The notes: generated from the letters alone by a model not told the origin. A DNA stretch of 37,360 nt from Nostocales cyanobacterium LEGE 12452 (GCA_015206945.1 JADEXV010000052.1:1-37360); one strand, 5' to 3'; shown: positions 1 to 8,579, counted from the stretch's first letter. A program made the numbers and translations.

Positions 1-192
1 ATTTTATCCAGTCAATAATTATAAATGCCAGTGAATAATTAAGCATCAATTGGATGGTGACTAGATAAATTGAGTTATTTTCTAGGAAAATCGCCGCGAT
101 CGCAGTAAAATTACCAATGGTATGGTGACAGCGAAAAAAACAAGCAGCTGATTAAAAATACATTTCATTCGATCAACGTTAATGGAGATGTT

Positions 193-597
193 ATGGAACC
201 TGCTCTTCCTCTTGCTGGCTTAAACATCCTCGTAGTTGATGATGATGATGATAGCCGCTTTTACATTACTACTGTGTTGGAAGCTGATGGAGCCATCATT
301 ATGGCAGTTGCATCGGCGGCGGTAGCATTGAAAGTATTACCTGAGTTGCAACCAGATGTCTTAATTTGTGATATTGCTATGCCTGATGAAGATGGCTACA
401 CCTTCATCCGCAAGATCCGGTCCCTGAAACCTGATATTTATGAAAAACTTCCCGCGATCGCTTTAACTGCTTATGGTGATAGCGAGTATCGTAGCCGTGC
501 CCTGGAAGCAGGTTTTCAGACTCATGTACCGAAACCAGTCGATCCCGGAGAACTAGTTGCGATCGTTGCAGAATTGGTTGCTTCTTATAAGAGTTAA
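193..597 (+). CDS. Single-domain response regulator (CheY-like receiver)
   Basis: A 134-residue protein that is only a receiver (REC) domain, so it probably passes on a phosphorelay signal through protein contacts instead of binding DNA. Visible landmarks: the acidic pocket VVDDDDD (Asp16-Asp20), the phosphoacceptor Asp60 in LICDIAMPDEDG, the switch Thr92 in IALTAYG, and Lys114 in the KPVDP motif. All receiver catalytic positions are present. The ATG at 193 has a purine-rich GGAGA a few bases upstream. No histidine kinase is next to it, so its partner cannot be named. It stands alone: the next gene downstream is on the other strand. Confidence 0.9.
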   Translation: MEPALPLAGLNILVVDDDDDSRFYITTVLEADGAIIMAVASAAVALKVLPELQPDVLICDIAMPDEDGYTFIRKIRSLKPDIYEKLPAIALTAYGDSEYRSRALEAGFQTHVPKPVDPGELVAIVAELVASYKS

Positions 598-764
598 TAC
601 AAAGATGCAGTCATTTGTCGGTTCTTATTTGTTTATTTGCCTTCTTTTCTCAAATTGGGATAATTTATCTAAGGATATTAAAATAATTAATTCGTTATTC
701 GTGATACTCCATCTATATAAGGTTTGCGAGCATTATAACAAGGGGTAATTTTCAATTTCCTAAG

Positions 765-1670
765 CTATTTAAATCCAGTTTCAAAACTAATTTGCTCAGA
801 TTTATATGCTGGTGGCTCGACGTGAATTAAAATTCTCACTGGACGAAATCGTTCTTCTAATCGGCTTTCTACTTCTTCGGTAATGTGGTGTGCGGTTTCT
901 ACATCTGATGCATTCACTATTAAATGCATTTCAATGAATACTTGACGACCAAGAAGACCGCGAGAAGCGATCGCGTGACAGTTAATTACACCTGGAACAG
1001 AAGTTGCGATCGCGTGTATTGCTTCTGGTGCGATCGCCATTCGATCTACAAGCCAAGGCAAATTCTCTTTTAAAACTGACCAGCCACTCCAAAATACCAA
1101 CAAGGCGACAGGAAAAGCTAAGACCAAATCCATCCATTGATAACCTAACCAAACTCCTATCAAGCCACCAATTACAGAGATTGTCACCCAAATATCGCTC
1201 ATGGTATGTGTCGCATCAGCAATCAGAATTGAGCTACCTACCCGCCTACCCACAGCACGTTCATAAAACGCCACAAAAATATTCACGCCCAGCACAATTA
1301 GTAATAACCACAATTCCGGTGGCGATATTTTTATCGGTTCACCACCACCTTTAAGAATTCGTTCGATTGCTCCTTGCAGAATTTCAAAACAGGCTATTCC
1401 TAAAAACGAGGCTATTCCTAAAGCGCCCACAGCTTCAAACTTGCTGTGTCCGTAGGGATGCTCGCGATCGGGTTGTGGAGAAGAAAATTTACTCGCAATC
1501 AATCCTAAAATGTTGTTGGCGCTATCTGTCACACTATGCAAGGCATCAGCTAATAAACTCAAAGAACCTGTCCAATAGCCCACAAGTGCTTTCAATCCCA
1601 TTACAAACAGATTGAGTAATAGGGTAATAATTAAAACCTTTCTTACTTCGGCGCGGTTATCGTAAGTCAT
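765..1670 (-). CDS. Cation diffusion facilitator (CDF) family metal transporter
   Basis: A 301-residue inner-membrane cation/H+ antiporter of the CDF family, likely exporting Zn, Co, Fe or Mn. Membrane segments occupy roughly residues 10-210, followed by a short cytoplasmic domain of about 85 residues (the CDF dimerisation/metal-sensing fold). The transport-site motifs are visible: H45-x3-D49 in LADALHSVTD and H155-x3-D159 in ADATHTMSD, plus the family signature HPYGHSKFE at residues 71-79. Metal choice cannot be read from sequence alone: H-x3-D in both helices favours Zn-type transporters over the Mn-type D-x3-D. The gene is monocistronic in this window. Confidence 0.9.
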   Translation of the reverse strand: MTYDNRAEVRKVLIITLLLNLFVMGLKALVGYWTGSLSLLADALHSVTDSANNILGLIASKFSSPQPDREHPYGHSKFEAVGALGIASFLGIACFEILQGAIERILKGGGEPIKISPPELWLLLIVLGVNIFVAFYERAVGRRVGSSILIADATHTMSDIWVTISVIGGLIGVWLGYQWMDLVLAFPVALLVFWSGWSVLKENLPWLVDRMAIAPEAIHAIATSVPGVINCHAIASRGLLGRQVFIEMHLIVNASDVETAHHITEEVESRLEERFRPVRILIHVEPPAYKSEQISFETGFK

Positions 1671-2144
1671 AGATAATTTATCACATCAAGTTCTATGACT
1701 TCTAATGTAGACTTCAAAATACAAATAAACACAAATAAAGTGTATTAAAGTCTTACACAGTAAGAGCTAAGTCTCTCTATAGTCTCTATGTTTTAGATCG
1801 ATTTGTTGAGATTCTTTTTAACTAACAACAGCTACAAGTTGGATAGGCATTAGTAATGGCTTTATAAATAACCGCGTATGTTTAGCATTAATTTCAGTAA
1901 TATTTTAATTAACTTTGTTATTAATACATCAACTCAGCTCATATCGAATTGTATTCAAAGATATTATGACGACCATCAGGGGTCTGTATTTACTCTAAGT
2001 AACCGAGCGGCTTAATAAGTGTTATTTACTGCCTGATAAGGATAAGTAAGCTCATGGTTTGTTCAGAAAATTGTCAAAATTTGAGGAGCGAAATCTGACA
2101 GTTTCCACGTCAGATGTCCATGTGATACCAAATAGACGCTATCT
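1671..2144. other. Intergenic region, no gene recognised
   Basis: A 474-bp AT-rich spacer between the CDF transporter and the 3' end of the TetR gene. I see no convincing ORF, tRNA or array. It should hold the promoter of the CDF gene (right-hand edge of that gene) and the terminator of the TetR gene. Confidence 0.5.
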
Positions 2145-2759
2145 TTACTGCGGCCACGCTTGCAACGCTGTCTCCACAACCCGCAGGAGTTCTGTTCGAG
2201 TAGCTCCGGTTGCCGCCAGAACTGATATTCCACAATTGACCGTCACAACAAAGCGAGCGAGAGCCGCTGGATCTGAATCGGCTGGCAAGTCCCCCTCCGA
2301 AATCGCCTGCTCGAAACGCTTACGCAGAGAAGCTTCACTCGATTTTCGGCGTGCGGACAATTCCTGCCGCATCGGATCGGCCGGATCTCCGCATGAAAGC
2401 GTGCCATGAACCCAGAGACATCCCGGTGGATTGTGCGGATCGGTTCCCAAGTCAACAACCCCGTGCATCATTCGCTCGGCGACCTGGCGCGCAGTTGGCT
2501 CTTTGAGAGCCTCACGAAGATAGGCTGATGGCCCGTCGGCATAACGAGCCAGTACTTTGCGGAATAGAGATTCTTTGTTGCCAAAAGCGGCGTAAAGGCT
2601 AGGACGATTAATGCCCATAGCCTCGGTTAGATCCGAGAGGGATGTGCCTAGATAGCCCTTGCGCCAGAACACATACATTGCACGATTGAGCGCGTCATCG
2701 GTATCGAACTCGCGGGGTCGGCCTATAGCCGCAGTGGTTTTTTCCTGTTTCATACTCAT
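2145..2759 (-). CDS. TetR/AcrR family transcriptional regulator
   Basis: A 204-residue repressor-type regulator. The N-terminal helix-turn-helix is clear (residues about 13-65: GRPREFDTDDALNRAM, then TSLSDLTEAMGINRPSLYAAFGNKESLF), followed by a ligand-binding/dimerisation domain. It is divergent from the dehydrogenase at 2844 with an 84-bp shared promoter region, the classic arrangement for a TetR that represses its neighbour and is released by a small ligand. Two in-frame ATGs (2759 and 2753) are possible. The gene is visibly more G+C-rich than its surroundings, suggesting acquisition together with the dehydrogenase. The inducer is unknown. Confidence 0.88.
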   Translation of the reverse strand: MSMKQEKTTAAIGRPREFDTDDALNRAMYVFWRKGYLGTSLSDLTEAMGINRPSLYAAFGNKESLFRKVLARYADGPSAYLREALKEPTARQVAERMMHGVVDLGTDPHNPPGCLWVHGTLSCGDPADPMRQELSARRKSSEASLRKRFEQAISEGDLPADSDPAALARFVVTVNCGISVLAATGATRTELLRVVETALQAWPQ

Positions 2760-2774
2760 CAGTATAATAATTTC

Positions 2775-2803
2775 TTGACAGGCTTACACCCATGCTTTAT
2801 ATC
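2775..2803 (+). promoter_or_regulatory. Putative sigma-70 promoter of the dehydrogenase gene
   Basis: TTGACA at 2775-2780 and TATATC at 2798-2803 are separated by 17 bp, about 40 bp upstream of the ATG at 2844. The sequence just downstream, CTATACCAGACGATAC (2803-2818), is imperfectly palindromic and would be a sensible place for the divergently encoded TetR to bind. Inference from spacing and consensus only. Confidence 0.4.
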
Positions 2804-2843
2804 TATACCAGACGATACAAAACTTTAACGACAAAAGAATACT

Positions 2844-3611
2844 ATGAGCAACAAAAAACTTACTGGTAAGGTGGCATTGGTAACAAATGGCTCACGCGGT
2901 TTGGGCGCAGCGATCGCTAAACGTCTTGCACAGGATGGCGCAACTGTTGCCCTCACCTACACTAGCTCACCGCAAAAAGCTGATGAGGTGGTGCTTGCGA
3001 TCGAAACAGCAGGTGGGCAAGCTTTGGCTATCCGCGCCGACAGTGCCAATGCTGAAGCGGTGAAAAATGCTGTCACCGAGACTGTAAAAGCTTTTGGCCG
3101 TCTCGATATCCTCGTGAATAACGCGGGGATCGCCACCTTGTCCACTATCGACGAGTTCTCACTAGATGATTTTGACCGAATCATCGCGGTTAACATTAAG
3201 GGTGTGTTTGTGGCAACTCAAGAGGCTGTCCGCCATATCGGTGAGGGCGGAAGGATCATTATGATTGGCAGCGTCAATAGTGACATCATGCCATTTGCTG
3301 GTGGTTCCGTCTACGCTTTGACCAAAGGTGCGATGCCTACGGCGGGCTTCGCCAACGCTAGTTTTACGCGCGGTCTGGCCCGCGATCTCGGACCTCGTGG
3401 GATCACAGTAAATAATATCCAACCCGGCCCTGTGGATACCGACATGAACCCAGCGGAGGGTTCCTTTGCCGACACCATGAGAAGTATGATTGCCCTCCAG
3501 CATTATGGCCGAAGTAAAGAAGTAGCCGACATGGTTTCCTATCTTGCCAGTGCAGAAGCCGGTTTCGTCACTGGTGCGAGTCTGAAAATTGATGGCGGCT
3601 TCGCGGCCTGA
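2844..3611 (+). CDS. Short-chain dehydrogenase/reductase (SDR), FabG-like
   Basis: A 255-residue classical SDR with a Rossmann fold, predicted NADP(H)-dependent, substrate unknown. Visible: the cofactor motif at residues 13-21 reads VTNGSRGLG, so the first Gly of the usual TGxxxGxG is Asn15. Also visible are NNAG, a catalytic Ser near residue 143, and Tyr157/Lys161 in VYALTKGA. The C-terminal GxxLxIDGG is present. Right after the YxxxK helix start, residues 164-172 (MPTAGFANA) look like an in-frame insertion, because SDR relatives normally read TKGA followed directly by a short VA-SFTRGLARDLG-type helix. That insertion is encoded by a short dispersed repeat (3330-3358). It is paired with the divergent TetR gene. 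Confidence 0.9.
   Translation: MSNKKLTGKVALVTNGSRGLGAAIAKRLAQDGATVALTYTSSPQKADEVVLAIETAGGQALAIRADSANAEAVKNAVTETVKAFGRLDILVNNAGIATLSTIDEFSLDDFDRIIAVNIKGVFVATQEAVRHIGEGGRIIMIGSVNSDIMPFAGGSVYALTKGAMPTAGFANASFTRGLARDLGPRGITVNNIQPGPVDTDMNPAEGSFADTMRSMIALQHYGRSKEVADMVSYLASAEAGFVTGASLKIDGGFAA
3330..3358 (+). repeat. Small dispersed repeat inserted in the SDR gene (copy 1)
   Basis: A 29-nt G+C-rich sequence beginning GCGATGCCTACGGCGGGC. It matches 34145-34173 at 26 of 29 positions. It keeps the reading frame and adds about 8-9 residues next to the active-site helix. It resembles the very small mobile repeats described for Nostoc genomes. Confidence 0.7.
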
Positions 3612-3676
3612 TTCGGCGGTAACAGAACGACCAGGTAATACTGTGATCGCAAACTGATGACAACCTACTACGTATT

Positions 3677-3714
3677 AAGCACTGAAGTGCTTACTACAAA
3701 CTTAATTTACCCAG
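3677..3714 (+). repeat. Dispersed intergenic repeat, copy A (hairpin plus conserved tail)
   Basis: AAGCACT-GA-AGTGCTT forms a 7-bp hairpin followed by ACTACAAACTTAATTTACCC. A second, diverged copy is at 23778-23812 (AAGCACTTTAGTCCTT, then ACTACAAACTTGCTTACCC). The hairpin stem is intact here and damaged in the other copy. Confidence 0.6.
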
Positions 3715-3861
3715 GAGAAAATACTTGTCTTGACAGACTAACGAATTACGCCAAGCTGTACTAACGGTCTTTGAAGAAGACACCGGGAACTATCGGAGTG
3801 GGATTCAGACCCCTTCTTCCGGTAATATAAGTACTTATCAAGAAGTTTTAATAAAAAAAAT

Positions 3862-4215
3862 ATGTCTTCAATTCCTCTAACATTGAACTTAATTGAAGGT
3901 TCAGTTTCCTTCAGTTTTTCACCCCAAGCAGCACGAGAATTAAAGGCAGCGACAGATCAACTGATGGAACGCCTAAAAGCGATCGCTGCTAAACCCACTC
4001 CTGGCGGTGGTAGAGTCACTCCCCAGCCTCCCTTGGAATATCGTTATACGGGTGAAGTATTTTTAGAAGTTTTTTGTAATCCTAATATCTGGCCAACGCC
4101 CTTTGCAGCCAAAGTTTTGCTGACTGTCCGCAATGTCAACATTCGCTTGACTACTGAAGCTGAACTTACTCGCATCATTGAAGACATTAATCAATATTTA
4201 GAGCAAGTAGGATAA
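3862..4215 (+). CDS. Conserved hypothetical protein (cyanobacterial)
   Basis: A 117-residue soluble protein that I do not recognise by family. It starts at an ATG after an A-rich stretch. The first half is an amphipathic helix-rich segment (residues 20-45, QAARELKAATDQLMERLKAI), followed by a Pro/Gly-rich linker (PTPGGGRVTPQPP). The second half looks like alternating beta-strands ending in a helix (TEAELTRIIEDINQYLEQ). There is no signal peptide or membrane segment. HIP1 sites and codon use match the host, so it is probably an old resident gene. Function unknown. Confidence 0.65.
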   Translation: MSSIPLTLNLIEGSVSFSFSPQAARELKAATDQLMERLKAIAAKPTPGGGRVTPQPPLEYRYTGEVFLEVFCNPNIWPTPFAAKVLLTVRNVNIRLTTEAELTRIIEDINQYLEQVG

Positions 4216-4739
4216 TAGTTCATCGAATTTTTCTATGCTTTTCGAGATTTTTTTAGAAAAAATACTATAAAAATTTTGGATCTTGCGAAAGTTGAGCGAG
4301 TTGCTTGCGGAGGTTCCCTGTATTGTCGCAACTGGTGACGGTTAGCTCGACTTAGCAAAGTTTTCAAGGCTGATTTTGGCTTTTAACAGCAAGCAGACAA
4401 TCGCTTCCCTCAAGTAAGGGATGCAATAAATTACGGGTCAAATGTGAAGTTCCTACACTTCTATCGGATCGATGTAGGAACTTCGCAGAATTTACATACT
4501 AAACTCAAGCCGTGACACCAGATGTACAGAACAAATGGTTTTGATGCCTTCTTTAACTTGAAAAGTTGTATAAGTTCAGACTCAAATGCTTCTGTATTAA
4601 TCAAAAACGCAAGATTCTGTATAGGGCAATGCTCATTCAAAATTAGAGATTATCCCCCAGATTGAGCGTTGAATCGTTGATGGTGACATCCACGCATCAA
4701 AAACAAACCCCCAATCCCAAACCCGAAATCAAACATTGA
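4216..4739. other. Intergenic region with one strong hairpin
   Basis: A 524-bp spacer. The only clear structure is a perfect 12-bp inverted repeat, GAAGTTCCTACA (4446-4457) and TGTAGGAACTTC (4473-4484), with a 15-nt loop. It has no T-run, so it is either a transcription end for the convergent genes or a small mobile palindrome. No ORF seen. Confidence 0.5.
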
Positions 4740-4976
4740 TTAGTCGTTGTCCCACTGTTCGCGACCAATTAGGTCGCCAATGCGATCGCGTAACAAAAAG
4801 TCACATTTCTCTAATTCACATTCAACGCAAACCCACTCTCTAGCTGGAATGTATTGGCAGAGGCTATATATTGGCTGTTGTCGGCTAACCATTCCCTTTT
4901 GCACCAGTCGGCGTGCTTCGTCTTGAATCACATCTAGAGAGTAGTAATTGATAGAAGGCACCGTATTCACACTCAT
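4740..4976 (-). CDS. DUF4327 family protein
   Basis: A 78-residue small cyanobacterial protein of the DUF4327 type. It starts MSVNTVPSINYYSLDVIQDEA, followed by a basic/hydrophobic helix (RRLVQKGMVSRQQPIYSLCQYIP) and a Cys-containing stretch (VCVECELEKCDFLLRDRIGDLI). The paired cysteines could bind a metal, but this is not established. Function unknown; the family is confined to cyanobacteria, which supports the taxonomic reading. Recognised by sequence pattern only. Confidence 0.75.
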   Translation of the reverse strand: MSVNTVPSINYYSLDVIQDEARRLVQKGMVSRQQPIYSLCQYIPAREWVCVECELEKCDFLLRDRIGDLIGREQWDND

Positions 4977-5815
4977 GTTTTTTACTCACAAATTAACACT
5001 TACGATAGTGTTCCCGTTAAAAATTAGGAACAAACATTACAGAAATTAGACTTGTGGCTAGGATTTTGTAGTTTGCTATACGGAACTATTTTTATTTTGA
5101 CGCTACATCTCCTGAAATTATCTCAAGAAATGTTAAGAAAGTCAACGAATCCTGACATTTCTCGAAAATCCGCTTTACAAAAAAAATTCCAAGTAGTTAA
5201 CTTAACCTGCTTATGTAGCTGTATGACTTTGATGCCACAAGTCTGAAAGTCTTGCCATTACTGTATTTAGGCAAGATTTGGTGGGTGGGAAGGATTTATA
5301 TCGCGATCGCTTACATATCAAATAATCACCTTAAAAGCTGGATCTATAACTGCGGGTATTCATCTAAGGTAAACAACACAATAATATTTGTCAGTTACTG
5401 GGGTATAAACTGTTGCAAAACATAACGGACAAAGTATACTACGAAGGCTTTAACCATAGCATCTGTTAACAATTTCTTAAGTAAGCCTGTAATCTCTTAG
5501 TTAATTTCAGCACTAATACCATCCAATTTTCTTTTGCAAAACATCTGTAAAAGGGTCGAGTAATACTCTAATTCGTAATCAGGACACACATAAACAGGAG
5601 TCAGAATTTCAGAAGTAGTGAATATTCCACCCATAAAGGAATGGAGTTTTAGCAAGGAAGAATGTTTAAACTTTGTTTCGCCTACAAAAAGAGAAGTGTC
5701 TTGCTGAATTAGGTTATGTTCACATTAAAACAGACGCGATCTAGTCACGTCTGTAAACTGTTTGGCGGATTTGCTGAGATTAATTGTTCTGAAGTTACAT
5801 TGTTGTTTTAGTTAC
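4977..5815. other. Long intergenic region, no gene supported
   Basis: An 839-bp AT-rich spacer. A 64-codon frame at 5052-5246 begins at TTG and lacks family resemblance, so I do not call it. The right end carries the rbfA terminator (5726-5754). A HIP1 site lies near 5303. Nothing else is recognised. Confidence 0.5.
5726..5754 (-). terminator. Rho-independent terminator of rbfA
   Basis: Read on the minus strand: ACAGACG, an 11-nt loop, CGTCTGT, then TTTAATG. This is a 7-bp stem followed by a T-rich tract, 62 bp after the rbfA stop codon. Confidence 0.65.
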
Positions 5816-6235
5816 TTATTCGGAGAATTCTTCATCATTTTGAACAGTGCTGTCTTCTACTGCCACCAGATTTTCTGGCGGGCGATCGTGGTTAAGTTGG
5901 TTTAGTAGTGCTAATACTTTATTACCGCGTTCTATAGAGCGATCTTCCAAAAATATCACCTCTGGTGTACGACGTAGCCGTACCCGCGCCCCAAGTTCGC
6001 TGCGGACGTAACCTGTGGCCGACTTTAAGCCTGCCATTGTTTCTACCTTAGCTTCATCTGTACCATAGATGCTGACGTAGATTTTGGCGTGTTGCAGATC
6101 GCCGGAAACATCAACATCAGTCACACTGACCATTCCAGTACCCACACGGTCATCTTTAATTCCGTTAAGCAGCATTTGGCTAACTTCCCGTTTGATCAGT
6201 TCAGCAACGCGGGAAACCCGACGATTTGTAGCCAT
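5816..6235 (-). CDS. rbfA: 30S ribosome-binding factor A
   Basis: A 139-residue RbfA, which binds the 30S subunit and helps 16S rRNA 5'-end maturation and cold adaptation. The KH-like fold is recognisable: [14 protein letters not shown] at residues 8-21, the strand [21 protein letters not shown] (about 36-56), and [27 protein letters not shown] (about 78-104). An acidic tail ([14 protein letters not shown]) extends beyond the core. It follows ycf33 on the same strand with a 119-bp gap, a pairing I recall as common in cyanobacteria, so co-transcription is likely. A terminator follows at 5726-5754. Confidence 0.95.
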   Translation of the reverse strand: MATNRRVSRVAELIKREVSQMLLNGIKDDRVGTGMVSVTDVDVSGDLQHAKIYVSIYGTDEAKVETMAGLKSATGYVRSELGARVRLRRTPEVIFLEDRSIERGNKVLALLNQLNHDRPPENLVAVEDSTVQNDEEFSE

Positions 6236-6354
6236 AAAAATTTCGCCTCATCACAGAGGTTGTACGACAAAAATAGATGCAGGGTAGACAGTACTTAGCG
6301 GGAGCAACGCCAAAAGCAACCGTCTGTGGGGCATAGCCCCGATATAACGCTAGT

Positions 6355-6561
6355 CTAGATTGGACTCAAGCCCAGCATTGCCCGTAGGGTGAAAGTAAGA
6401 AAGACTAAGCTGCTCACAAATAACCCCAAGATAGCGATCGAGGTGATAGGGCGTTTCAACAATGGCATTAATGGCGCAAAGGTGTTCAGAAACAAGCCTA
6501 AGACGATCGTAATTAAGTATCGGGGGTAGCGAAAGACGTTATCCCAAAATCCGTCAAACAT
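6355..6561 (-). CDS. ycf33: DUF751/Ycf33 family membrane protein
   Basis: A 68-residue protein with two predicted transmembrane helices (about 15-35 and 40-62). The family pattern is MFDGFWDNVFRYPRYLITIVLG at the start and a second helix SIAILGLFVSSLVFLTFTLRAMLGL. Ycf33 is shared by cyanobacteria and some plastids; its role is not established. It is the first gene of a probable ycf33-rbfA unit. Confidence 0.88.
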   Translation of the reverse strand: MFDGFWDNVFRYPRYLITIVLGLFLNTFAPLMPLLKRPITSIAILGLFVSSLVFLTFTLRAMLGLSPI

Positions 6562-6726
6562 CTGAATGTAAACTGCCTTGTTATATACTTACGTTTGTTT
6601 TGATATGCTTTATCTACTCAATTGTAATATATGCGGCTGGAAAATTAGTCAGTTAATCTAAAATTTGGCTTGTCGGTTATATTGGCTTTATTTAGTCATA
6701 ATTATTTTCAGTTAAATTGTAAGTAA

Positions 6727-7563
6727 ATGGTAATTCAAGTCTCGAAGGAAACTAGCCCGCGTCCATTTTTGAAGTGGGCAGGGGGTAAAAGTCGGTTGAT
6801 ACAGCAATATATTCCTTATTTTCCCAAGAGTTATAAAAATTACTATGAGCCATTTTTAGGTGGTGGTGCTGTTTTTTTCTATCTCCAACCAAGCGCAGCT
6901 ATTTTAACTGATATTAATGCAGAATTAATTAACACTTATTGTTGCGTTAGAGATCGTGTCGAAGAATTAATTTCTCTATTAAAAGAGCATAAAATCTTAC
7001 ATAATAAAGACTATTACTATAGTGTCAGAAACAATTCGAGTGGTACTGATATAGAAAAAGCGGCTCGTCTAATTTATCTTAATAAAACTTGTTTTAATGG
7101 TCTTTATCGAGTCAACTCACAGGGGAAATTCAATGTACCTTTAGGCAGATATGAAAATCCTAATATTTGTCATGAAAATTTGCTGAGAGTAGCCTCCAAA
7201 GCACTTTCCTATGCAGAAATTAAACAAGCAAATTTTACAGAAGTTCTAAATCATGCAACTAGCAGTGATGACTTTGTATTTTTTGATCCGCCCTACCATC
7301 CTATCAGTGATACTAGCTATTTCACTGCTTATAGTCAAAATTGTTTTAGTCAAAAAGACCAAGAAATTTTAAGAGATACTTGTGCAGAGTTAGCAAGTCG
7401 TGGTGTCAAAGTTATGATATGCAATTCTGATAGCGAATTTATTAGACAAATTTATACTGATATCAATTTTGAAACTTACGAAATTAAAGCAGCGCGTTCA
7501 ATTAACTCAAACGTAAAAAATAGAGGTGTTATTAACGAACTATTAATTACATCTTTGTTTTAA
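6727..7563 (+). CDS. D12-class (Dam-like) DNA adenine N6-methyltransferase
   Basis: A 278-residue methylase that transfers a methyl group from SAM to adenine in DNA. The alpha-group motif order is complete: FLKWAGGKSRL (14-24), EPFLGGGAVFF (41-51, SAM binding), the Dam-type signature NKTCFNGLYRVNSQGKFNVP (119-138), and the catalytic DPPY (187-190). The Dam signature makes GATC a reasonable guess for the target, and GATC lies inside the abundant HIP1 octamer. It is convergent with a nuclease-like gene; the two stop codons overlap in one TTAA palindrome at 7560-7563, which supports a matched restriction-modification pair. The region is AT-rich relative to its neighbours. It could also be an orphan methylase. 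Confidence 0.92.
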   Translation: MVIQVSKETSPRPFLKWAGGKSRLIQQYIPYFPKSYKNYYEPFLGGGAVFFYLQPSAAILTDINAELINTYCCVRDRVEELISLLKEHKILHNKDYYYSVRNNSSGTDIEKAARLIYLNKTCFNGLYRVNSQGKFNVPLGRYENPNICHENLLRVASKALSYAEIKQANFTEVLNHATSSDDFVFFDPPYHPISDTSYFTAYSQNCFSQKDQEILRDTCAELASRGVKVMICNSDSEFIRQIYTDINFETYEIKAARSINSNVKNRGVINELLITSLF

Positions 7564-8036
7564 AGATTTTTATTTGCCCAAGCAATGAATCTATCTAAGC
7601 TATAAACTGCTAATAAATTATGGTTATCATTAACTCTTGCTTTCAGCCATTTGCTTGCGCCTTCTCGCATACCTTCACCACCTAAAATTACGATAGTTGG
7701 TGCTGGATAATAGTGCTGAATATTCATATTCAAGTAAGGGAACTTTTCATCAACTGAACCGGGGCTTTCTTGCCATTTGCACTCGAAAATTAAACCAGAT
7801 GGCATTGCAGATGAGCCGACAACATAAAAATCAACCTTCAGATAGGTCTGATAAATTCCAGTTCCAATATAAACTTCTTTGCCATAACGTTTTGGCAATA
7901 AAGTAGCATTTAGTATAAATTCTCTTTGGACATAGTTCCCGACTTGGAAATAATTATGCCCATGCAAGATTGCTTCTACATTTGCTTCTAAAATATTCCC
8001 AGACTTATTTGCCCGTCCGCCTTGAGTCAGAGCCAT
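7560..8036 (-). CDS. PD-(D/E)XK superfamily nuclease, probable restriction endonuclease
   Basis: About 158 residues from the ATG at 8036, which has AGAGGG upstream; a longer reading from 8054 would need a TTG start. Visible nuclease core: an N-terminal helix with Glu (GNILEANVEAIL, 13-24), Asp69 in YLKVDFYVVG and Glu85-x-Lys87 in LIFECKWQ, i.e. the D...ExK catalytic arrangement, followed by a GSVDEKFPYL segment and a GGEG loop. The size and the tail-to-tail partner methylase suggest a small type II restriction enzyme. The target is unknown but would be whatever the methylase protects. I recognise the superfamily, not a named enzyme. Confidence 0.7.
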   Translation of the reverse strand: MALTQGGRANKSGNILEANVEAILHGHNYFQVGNYVQREFILNATLLPKRYGKEVYIGTGIYQTYLKVDFYVVGSSAMPSGLIFECKWQESPGSVDEKFPYLNMNIQHYYPAPTIVILGGEGMREGASKWLKARVNDNHNLLAVYSLDRFIAWANKNL

Positions 8037-8282
8037 CCTAAATCCCTCTGCCAAAAGTCCTGCTTATTATAGAATTTCACAGAAGCAGTAAAAAAGGTTC
8101 AGTTGCTTAATATGAATTTTTGATTTTGGCTAAATATGGTTGGATTAATAGGTAAAAAAGCCGAATTTATTGGTATTTTTGTACTAAATAAATACAAATG
8201 TATTAATAATTTGGATTAGGAACGAGTTACTAATTCAGGTAATAGTTAAAATAATGGATTTATCTTTAGTCTCAAAGACGAA

Positions 8283-8579
8283 CTATTGCAAGCGACTACG
8301 CCATTTTTCTGGGTCTTGGGAACAGTGCAAAACAGCGTAGAGAATAATCTCCTGTTCATTAAACCCCTAAAAAACAACGTAGGGAAAACGCCTAATTTTA
8401 GCGCGGCGATAGGTTTCATGAACAATCTGGTATCTGCTGGGGTGACGCTGAATTAAATTCAGGCAGGCATCAATACATCGTAGGAATTCAGCGCCTAACC
8501 CAAATTCGTGCCCGTTGTACCAATCATAAGCCTCAATAATGTCTAGTTGTGCGGCTATAAGGATAGTTAACTTGTCTAG
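8283..8579 (-). pseudogene. Broken RelE/ParE-family toxin gene
   Basis: Too interrupted to be an open ORF, but one minus-strand frame reads as a ParE/RelE toxin: AAQLDIIEAYDWYNGHEFGL, GAEFLRCIDACLNLIQRHPS, RYQIVHETYRRAKIRRFPYV, then VF. A TAG follows at 8367-8369, where relatives continue VVFY. After the TAG the same frame goes on with GFNEQEIILYAVLHCSQDPE and KWRSRLQ and ends at a natural TAG (8283-8285). A single nonsense change therefore inactivates it. No in-frame ATG is present at the expected start (the nearest ATG at 8582 is out of frame), so a second lesion is likely. The C-terminal remnant of an antitoxin overlaps its start. Confidence 0.8.

Noticed and set aside
557..748. 63-codon plus-strand frame overlapping the end of the response regulator
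   Set aside because: Overlaps a clear gene, has no family resemblance and continues into AT-rich spacer.
2059..2409. 116-codon plus-strand frame
   Set aside because: Antisense shadow of the TetR gene, whose helix-turn-helix is unambiguous.
5052..5246. 64-codon frame with a hydrophobic start
   Set aside because: Starts at TTG without a ribosome-binding site; composition is just AT-rich spacer.
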